In this document: positions 60,418-64,000 of the stretch, piece by piece
How the letters are laid out: each line of letters begins with the position of its first letter
How positions within the stretch are numbered: position 1 is the first letter of the stretch
Source: Trichomonas tenax
Lineage: Eukaryota; Parabasalia; Trichomonadida; Trichomonadidae
DNA length: 64,000 bases
Direction: 5' to 3'
Assembly: GCA_023091735.1 (NCBI GenBank)
Contig: JALKBU010000045.1
Coordinates: 46,903 to 110,902 of the forward strand
The notes under the pieces: generated by a model
Database searches by the model: none
Told to the model about the DNA's origin: nothing
Seen by the model: the letters and a program-made list of their open reading frames with translations, nothing else
Made by a program: the position numbers and the translations under genes

Positions 60418-61155
60418 TTATTTCTGATTGATCTTACGTAAAATTGGACGAACATCATCAAATGTTTTGAGACGCTCCAAAATTGTTGCTAATGTATCCA
60501 ATTCTCTATCGTGAGGATCTCCATCGAATCCTGGTATTTTAATACCGTTTTCGAGTCTATCTCCAAATGATTCGTACTGATCATCAACAAGAACTGCGCG
60601 CTGAATGTTTTGTGTTACAAGCGTAATATCCTTGAAACAGATATTCGAATTAATTTTGCATGAATCATTATATAAAATTTTTGCGAATATTTGACCTAAA
60701 GGATCAATATACGATACAATTTGGTCGACATATTCCGGTTGTGCTGAAGAGAACAGATATGGCTTTGTAAATTGAATGATTTTCGTTAGAAAACTATCTA
60801 AATGTGGACGTTTTGTGACATAAATCGTATTTAATTCTCCTGATTCGTCAGGAACATTGATGGTGAAGTCAAATGATGAGTTTGGAGACGAAGAACTTGA
60901 AACTAGAGTTCCATCGAGATCCAAAACAACGATAAAAGGCATAATATGCGCAGATTGACTGCGTTTTATTGGTGTCCTCGAGATGGCTCTTAATGATCCG
61001 GACGAATTATCGCGAATATTCGTTTGTATGAAGGATTGTGATGCGAATGGACTCGATTGCTGATAAATGACTGTTGTTTCATCGCTAGAATCGCTGTCAC
61101 TGTCGGAATCAATGATGCGGCTGAGATTACTTGTTTGAGTAAACATAGCACACAT
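60418..61155 (-). CDS. FCP1/SCP-type (NLI-interacting) protein phosphatase
   Basis: The 245-residue product has a disordered, Ser/Asp-rich N-terminal 70 residues (IIDSDSDSDSSDETTV). The phosphatase domain follows. Its catalytic motif VVLDLDGTLV puts the nucleophile and acid/base aspartates at about 79 and 81. It continues with RPHLDSFLTKI, then LFSSAQPEYVDQIVSYIDP, where SS replaces the usual TAS, and ends with AVLVDDQYESF supplying the later aspartates. This is the order of small CTD phosphatases, which dephosphorylate RNA polymerase II CTD or other phosphoproteins using Mg2+. No BRCT domain, so it is SCP/Dullard-like rather than full FCP1. A CATGTAAA element lies 48 bp upstream. Confidence 0.88.
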   Translation of the reverse strand: MCAMFTQTSNLSRIIDSDSDSDSSDETTVIYQQSSPFASQSFIQTNIRDNSSGSLRAISRTPIKRSQSAHIMPFIVVLDLDGTLVSSSSSPNSSFDFTINVPDESGELNTIYVTKRPHLDSFLTKIIQFTKPYLFSSAQPEYVDQIVSYIDPLGQIFAKILYNDSCKINSNICFKDITLVTQNIQRAVLVDDQYESFGDRLENGIKIPGFDGDPHDRELDTLATILERLKTFDDVRPILRKINQK

Positions 61156-61202
61156 TTAAAAAAAATATCGTCATTTTAGTCCTTTATCGTCAAAATTGTC
61201 AC

Positions 61203-61213
61203 TTTACATGTCA
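61203..61213 (-). promoter_or_regulatory. TTTACATGTCA element upstream of the SCP-type phosphatase gene
   Basis: On the sense strand it reads TGACATGTAAA and ends 48 bp before the ATG at 61155. Confidence 0.5.
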
Positions 61214-61588
61214 TAACTACAATAAATGACAAAATTATTTTTCATCACTATTTTTAACAATATAGACCAACTTATCATTTAATATCATTCTCGATTTTAC
61301 TCTACTACCTATATTTTCAATGATAATTCAATATATTACAAAATATTGATATTAAATATATATATATCAATAAAAGTTCTTCCAAAAGAAGGAGATTTCA
61401 AGATCTTTTAACCTAAATCCAACTTTATGTATTAAAACTTGAATTTGAAAATTACCATTTTCAAACCAAAATTAATATTCACAATGAAATCATATTATGT
61501 AAGTGTTGAACTGCCGATTGGTATATGTACGAAAAACAACTGAAAACATATTTTAGAATGATACAAAACATTGCAAATAATTGAAAAT
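61214..61588. other. Intergenic region, no gene seen
   Basis: AT-rich gap between the promoter side of the phosphatase gene and the 3' end of the Rab gene; nothing specific. Confidence 0.35.
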
Positions 61589-62176
61589 CTAACAACCGCA
61601 TCCTGATTCTTCTTGCCTTGGTTTCATTATTGACTGATTCTTGTGCTTAGCAGATTGGAATTTGAGTAGATTTGTTGCTAATTGCATAAAGAGTTGGGAA
61701 ATTCCTGATCCTGTCTTAGCAGAAGTCTCTGAAAACAAGTATCCACACTGATCAGCCCACTCTTTAGACTCGTCGATATATATTTGACGTTGATCTTCTA
61801 AATCAGCCTTATTTGCAGCAACAGCAATGATTGTTTCCATTCCAGCAACTTGTGTAAATGATTCAATCCACTCCGTTAAATCCAAAAACGACTGTCTATT
61901 CGTAATATCGAAAACTGCAACACATCCAAGTGAATTTCTAAAGTAAATCGGTCCTAATGATTTAAATTTTTCTTGCCCCGCTGTATCCCATATCTGGATC
62001 TCTACTTTAACGCCATCAATCTCTTGCACGAATAATTGATAGTTTGCGCCAACTGTGCTTTGCTCGTACGGGTTATAGCTGTGGTCTATCAACTGGTTGA
62101 GGAGCGACGTCTTGCCGACAGATGCATCACCAACAACGACAACACGACAATGAAATGAACTGTCTTCAACTAACAT
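61589..62176 (-). CDS. Rab-family small GTPase
   Basis: I take the ATG at 62176 as start; the frame is open 38 codons further, but that part is hydrophobic, untypical and overlaps promoter-like sequence. The 195-residue product has all GTPase motifs: GDASVGKT (G1, residues 16-23), a switch I threonine in STVGANY, WDTAGQEKF (G3), ANKADL (G4) and TSAKTG (G5). It ends in SGCGC, a CxC double-prenylation signal. FRNSLGCVAVFDITNRQSF is a Rab-type segment. The sequence is nearest in character to the Rab5/Rab21/Rab22 endosomal group, but the subgroup is not certain. It would act in vesicle traffic on a prenylated membrane anchor. Confidence 0.9.
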   Translation of the reverse strand: MLVEDSSFHCRVVVVGDASVGKTSLLNQLIDHSYNPYEQSTVGANYQLFVQEIDGVKVEIQIWDTAGQEKFKSLGPIYFRNSLGCVAVFDITNRQSFLDLTEWIESFTQVAGMETIIAVAANKADLEDQRQIYIDESKEWADQCGYLFSETSAKTGSGISQLFMQLATNLLKFQSAKHKNQSIMKPRQEESGCGC

Positions 62177-62927
62177 TACAAAAAAATGCAAAAATATGAC
62201 AAATGTCAAAAATCTATGACAATTGTCAGAAAAATATTGAACTCCAAAATTAAGATATCGTTTGGCACATCCCACCCACAGCGTATTCAAATTTGGACTG
62301 CATCATAAACAGCTTTTCAAAATAGAGATCTGATGAAATTTTGATTCAGCTCATTAAAAAATTATTAAATAATCTCATATATTAAAAGAAAATATTGCTC
62401 TGCTTCTTGCCAAACAGCTTCTCTATTGTTCGCATACTCTTTGCCATCTTGTGCAACATATACTATTCGGGGTGAGTTTTCAGATCAAAATGGGATCAGA
62501 ATTGTAATTTTGAAGTGAGTTGTTCTGAATTATTATCATGTTATATCCAGTTCTAATGATCTATGAGTTGTTCGACAACTGAATTCTTTGCATAAAGTCT
62601 AATTATATTTGATGCATTATTAGACTGAAAATTGCACATTGAAACTCAAATTTCTCATGGTATAAATGATGTAAAGCCCTGCATTTCTATTGCATCTCAA
62701 TTTACTAGCATTATAGGATGAAAATGCAAAGTTATAACCTGCTAATTGAGAAATAAACATTGCATAACCAACCTGATAAGTTCTCATATATGTGCAGAGC
62801 ATTGACTTTTGACAATAGAGGATGTAACTTTTTCAGGAAACTTTAATTGAATCTACATTAAATAGACAAATGATTCAAAAAAAATTATATGATTTTTGTG
62901 TACAAACATAGTGTTTATTTAAGCGTT
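62177..62927. other. Intergenic region, no gene seen
   Basis: Just upstream of the Rab start are TGACAAATGTCA and TGACAATTGTCA palindromes (about 62204-62230) that may be promoter elements. The rest is AT-rich without coding sequence. Confidence 0.35.
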
Positions 62928-63212
62928 TCACCATTTGTTCGATGGCTTTCGACCTTTGCGTTTCTTATAAACACCACGGATCGTTGTATCCTTGTGATGC
63001 TTCTTGTTATTCTTGATCGTTTCTTTCTGAAGATCCTTCAGCTGCTGTGCTTTCGTTAGCTTTTTTGTTTCAATGACGATATCATATTCGCATTCTTCGT
63101 AAGATTCATTTTCATCATATGAATCAAATTCATTATCATCTTCGTCTTGGTCATTGATAATGAAATCCTGAGCTGATCTCTCCTCTATTTCTACGTTGTA
63201 TCTAGCAGACAT
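62928..63212 (-). CDS. Small protein with acidic N-terminal and basic C-terminal half
   Basis: The 94-residue frame begins MSARYNVEIEERSAQDF. An acidic run (NDQDEDDNEFDSYDENE) follows, and it ends with a strongly basic segment (KKHHKDTTIRGVYKKRKGRK). An initiator-like TTCATTTT precedes the ATG by about 10 bp. The charge pattern is seen in small nucleolar, ribosome-assembly and chromatin proteins, but I do not recognise the family. The clean frame and initiator argue that it is real. Confidence 0.6.
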   Translation of the reverse strand: MSARYNVEIEERSAQDFIINDQDEDDNEFDSYDENESYEECEYDIVIETKKLTKAQQLKDLQKETIKNNKKHHKDTTIRGVYKKRKGRKPSNKW

Positions 63213-63627
63213 ATCTAAAAATGAAGTGTTATTATTTTTTCCTATTCTTCATCCTAAAAATTTTCCTGAAATTTTTGGACAACTCTAAATTATTTATCTA
63301 AAATTTGTGTTTAAGTTTGATGTATCCATTGAACAAAATTTAGCTATTTAAATAGATTTCTATTGTTATGATAATCAACAAGATATATTCCACATATCAA
63401 TATGTTATCAGAATATGGATTCATTTTTATTTTTTAATGAATGTCCATTTATCTATGTAGATGGAGTGCCTTTTCAATGCTATTTTTGCCTAAAGGCACT
63501 CCGAAATCAAATTTCTTGCAATTCATATAAATTTTGTGAATGATAATTTTAATAAAAATTGCTAATATATTTTATTTTTGCTCTGTTTCAAATATATGAA
63601 ATTGTACTAAAATAGTTGGACTAATTT
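63213..63627. other. Intergenic region, no gene seen
   Basis: AT-rich sequence between the small acidic/basic protein gene and repeat R2; nothing specific. Confidence 0.35.
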
Positions 63628-63770
63628 TGAGTCTAGGACAAAAGTGAACATCAAAAAGTGACATAGGGTCTTAAAGTCACTTTTCATGAATAAACTGTCA
63701 CTTTTTGCGCGGGCAAATTGTCACCTTTATAAAAAGTGTTATAAATATCTTTGAAGTCTAACCAATACTG
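63628..63770 (-). repeat. Repeat R2, right copy
   Basis: Reverse complement of 55064-55207 with scattered mismatches. It lies about 50 bp before the right copy of R1. Confidence 0.8.
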
Positions 63771-63821
63771 ACATTTATAGATTGAAACTCCACGCTGAGT
63801 ATGAAGACCATAAACGTAGTT

Positions 63822-64000
63822 CATTGCAAGTTTTTGTTGCACTCCAAACCAAGAAACTCGGTCGAAATTATTTCTTCTTGCATGGTAAATATGAATTATA
63901 AGCGAATAATTTGAAGATAAAAATAAAAATTTAGTTAAAAATGAATTTTACAAAGAATATAAGGATCAAATTGAGAATCTAAATAATATAAATCAATATA
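63822..64000 (+). repeat. Repeat R1, right copy (continues beyond window)
   Basis: Nearly identical to 54369-54561, lacking a 10-bp duplication. The match is still running at the last base. Confidence 0.85.

Noticed and set aside
62177..62290. N-terminal extension of the Rab protein
   Set aside because: The added 38 residues are untypical for Rabs and overlap promoter-like palindromes; the ATG at 62176 gives a normal Rab.
1..64000. CRISPR arrays, bacterial operons or ribosome binding sites
   Set aside because: The gene content is eukaryotic and no regularly spaced repeats were seen.

Overview
The window is AT-rich eukaryotic DNA with long intronless genes and short intergenic gaps. It carries flagellar genes (a dynein heavy chain relative, DRC3), Pmp-like beta-helix surface proteins and a Maverick/Polinton element. 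This combination points to a parabasalid protist (Trichomonas/Tritrichomonas type). That assignment is inference from gene content; I cannot name the species.

Layout. 1-4.15 kb: 3' part of a TOR kinase gene. 4.2-6.2 kb: two damaged genes, a beta-helix protein and a nitroreductase with an in-frame stop. 8.1-11.1 kb: a BAR-PH-ArfGAP-ankyrin protein and a coiled-coil protein. 11.3-33 kb is an accessory block. It holds several copies, mostly broken, of a surface-protein family with beta-helix ectodomain, Thr/Pro stalk, one membrane helix and a conserved short cytoplasmic tail. Between them lies a roughly 11 kb decayed Maverick (about 17.5-28.5 kb) with protein-primed PolB, integrase, packaging ATPase, a structural-type protein, two overlapping unknown genes, a phage-type fibre protein and an HNH endonuclease. 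Nearly every gene in the element carries at least one frameshift or stop. 34.6-44.9 kb: one intact 3,448-residue ORF, a dynein heavy chain in which the AAA1 Walker A and B motifs are not recognisable. 45.5-46.2 kb: an inverted-repeat element. 47.1-63.2 kb: cellular genes, namely a UEV ubiquitin-conjugating variant, unknowns, an ankyrin protein, a nine-TM protein, HSBP1, DRC3, an FCP1/SCP-type phosphatase, a Rab GTPase and an acidic/basic small protein. Two repeat families appear at 54.4-55.2 kb and again at 63.6-64.0 kb, the second running off the window.

Genes here do not form operons. Functional themes are signalling and membrane traffic (TOR, ArfGAP, Rab, nine-TM protein), the axoneme (dynein, DRC3), ubiquitin and stress (UEV, HSBP1) and the cell surface. 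A semi-palindromic element, read on the sense strand as TG(A/C)CATGTAAA with one-base variants, lies 35-70 bp upstream of several start codons and further upstream of the dynein start. Some Maverick genes are instead preceded by a TTCATAAA motif that fits the trichomonad initiator. The strongest oddities are the apparently nucleotide-binding-deficient dynein, the chimeric Maverick with its collagen/His-box/tail-collar fibre gene, and the promoter-like element.
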